From: Chitinophagaceae bacterium | GTDB taxonomy: Bacteria > Bacteroidota > Bacteroidia > Chitinophagales > Chitinophagaceae | Assembly (NCBI GenBank): GCA_003455235.1 | Contig: DMRT01000200.1 | Location: 1-15,589, forward strand | Direction of reading: 5' to 3' | Length of the DNA: 15,589 nt | Shown: positions 14,341-15,589 of the stretch, piece by piece | Layout of the letters: each line of letters starts with the position of its first letter | How positions within the stretch are numbered: position 1 is the stretch's first letter | Notes under the pieces: generated by a model | What the model was told of the DNA's origin: nothing | The model's input: the letters and a program-made list of their open reading frames with translations, nothing else | Databases searched by the model: none | Position numbers and translations under genes: made by a program

Positions 14341-15589
14341 TGCCGGTACGGATCCGCATAACCCTGTTGTTTGCCCTGGCGGTATTTGTGATACTGTCAC
14401 TGCTTTGCGGCGTGGTGTATTATGTATCGTATAACAACCGGCTCGAACTCATCAAGACCAGGCTTACCAACCGGGGACTAAACACCATGAACCTGCTGAA
14501 CAAATCGGCTGTGTTCAACAGCGAGCTGGTGCAGAAAGTGGACTCCACCACTTCTTTCCAGTTCCGGGACAAGGAGATCCAGGTGTATGATAAGAACAAT
14601 CAAAAGGTATATTTCTTTTCTGATAAACCGGCCGACGTGCTCACCATCGATCCGCAACTGCTTAGCGATGCCCGTAAGCAGGGAAGTGTTTACTTTACAA
14701 AAGGCAAACGGGAGGTGATGGCCTTGCATAGTAAAGAGAAAGATATGGTGATTGTGTCTGCTACTTATGATGAAGCCGGTCTTAAATATCTTTCGCAGCT
14801 GAAGACCATCCTGCTGCTCAGTTTGTTGGGTGGCACTGTGCTTTCATTGGGGGGCGGGTATATTGTATCAGGCCGCCTGCTTCAACCCATCAAGCACATT
14901 GCTGATGACGTGAATGAGATATCAGCAAAGAATCTCAACCGCCGCATCAAAACCGGAACCAGTGGTGATGAATGGTATTACCTCGGTGAAACTCTTAACA
15001 GCCTGCTCAACCGCCTGCAGGAAAGTTTTGAGGTGCAGCGTCGCTTTATCTCCAATGCATCGCACGAATTGTCGACTCCGCTTACTTCCGTTTCCAACCA
15101 GCTGGAAGTGTCACTGCAGCGCAACCGTGAAGCCGAAGAATACCGCAACGTGATGCGCTCCGTACAGCAGGATGTACTGCACATGAGCAAGCTTACTCAG
15201 ACACTGCTGGAGTTTGCCAAAGCGTCGGGCAGTGCAGGCGGGCTGGAGATTGAACCGGTACGGGTGGACGAAATCATCCTGCAGGTGGTAAATGAACTGC
15301 CCCGTATTGACAGCCGCTACCTGGTAAAGCCTGATTTTGCCGATATGCCTACCGAAGAAGACAAACTACTGGTATACGGGAACGGGGAACTGCTGCTTAC
15401 CGCCGTTAAAAACATTGTGCTGAATGCCTGCAAGTATTCTTCCACCAATACCGCCGTGGTTAGCCTGCGGGTGAAAACAAAAGAGATCGTGATTGAAGTG
15501 ATCGATACCGGCCCCGGCATACCTGCATCCGAACTCGAATACATTTTTCAGCCCTTTTACCGAACAGCTTCCGCCAATTCGCAAGAAGG
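14340..15589 (+). CDS. Sensor histidine kinase, HAMP type (partial, runs off the window)
   Basis: The frame opens with ATG at 14340, overlapping the regulator's stop by one base, and stays open for 416 codons to the window end. Residues 5-28 form the first membrane helix, 29-150 an extracytoplasmic sensor region, and about 155-180 the second helix. HAMP follows (GRLLQPIKHIADDVNEI). The H-box is SHELSTPLTSV with phosphorylated His242; Ser245 replaces the usual Arg. The ATPase domain has the N-box with Asn358 and Asn362 (KNIVLNACKYS) and the G1 box DTGPG at 389-393. The later glycine box lies outside the window. It should phosphorylate the adjacent regulator. The architecture is like CusS/heavy-metal-type kinases, but the signal is unknown. 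Confidence 0.93.
   Translation, partial: MPVRIRITLLFALAVFVILSLLCGVVYYVSYNNRLELIKTRLTNRGLNTMNLLNKSAVFNSELVQKVDSTTSFQFRDKEIQVYDKNNQKVYFFSDKPADVLTIDPQLLSDARKQGSVYFTKGKREVMALHSKEKDMVIVSATYDEAGLKYLSQLKTILLLSLLGGTVLSLGGGYIVSGRLLQPIKHIADDVNEISAKNLNRRIKTGTSGDEWYYLGETLNSLLNRLQESFEVQRRFISNASHELSTPLTSVSNQLEVSLQRNREAEEYRNVMRSVQQDVLHMSKLTQTLLEFAKASGSAGGLEIEPVRVDEIILQVVNELPRIDSRYLVKPDFADMPTEEDKLLVYGNGELLLTAVKNIVLNACKYSSTNTAVVSLRVKTKEIVIEVIDTGPGIPASELEYIFQPFYRTASANSQE

Noticed and set aside
1..15589. A mobile element or defence island
   Set aside because: No transposase, integrase, terminal inverted repeats, toxin-antitoxin pair or nuclease-helicase set was seen on either strand.

Overview
The window looks like chromosomal DNA from a Bacteroidota bacterium, probably of the Chitinophagaceae type. 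Supporting signs are a C-terminal type IX secretion (T9SS) sorting domain on a large protease, lipoprotein and signal-peptide leaders followed by Gln, a small RRM protein with a Gly-rich tail, a DUF2911 protein, promoters resembling the Bacteroidetes -33 TTTG / -7 TAnnTTTG type, and few Shine-Dalgarno sequences. I see no rRNA, tRNA, CRISPR array, transposase or phage gene. The family rank is a judgement from protein style, not a search result.

Layout. Bases 1-240 are about 60% GC by hand count and carry the start of a short-chain dehydrogenase in proteobacterial style; it stops matching its family abruptly near base 240, so this end is probably a chimeric join or a foreign scrap. From there to 1412 are two minus-strand genes: an RRM RNA-binding protein with its own terminator, and a RimJ/RimL-type acetyltransferase. 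A plus-strand gene at 1481-4327 encodes an unusual outer-membrane protein combining a HEDRH zinc-peptidase-like domain, a TolB-like propeller and a probable C-terminal beta-barrel. A 108-residue orphan with a good promoter (4486-4812) and a DUF2911 envelope protein (4920-5441) follow. The latter overlaps tail-to-tail with a minus-strand pair: a lipoprotein cyclophilin and a lipoprotein of the YdcF/DUF218 family. A secreted protein built of 23-residue MORN-like repeats (6808-7491) and a 988-residue reprolysin-like metalloprotease with a T9SS signal (7662-10628, strong terminator) come next on the plus strand. On the minus strand lie a GNAT acetyltransferase (13097-13558) and an M61-type peptidase with PDZ and an NTF2-like tail (10711-13011). 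The right end holds an OmpR-family response regulator and its sensor kinase, translationally coupled by ATGA; the kinase runs off the window.

How the genes fit together. Most products act outside the cytoplasm: three zinc-peptidase-type proteins, two to three lipoproteins, a periplasmic-type prolyl isomerase, and a secreted repeat protein. This reads as an envelope and secretion neighbourhood, but the genes are mostly in separate short transcription units, with opposite orientations, so I do not claim one pathway. The most unusual items are the peptidase-propeller-barrel protein, the M61-PDZ-NTF2 fusion and the secreted MORN-like repeat protein.
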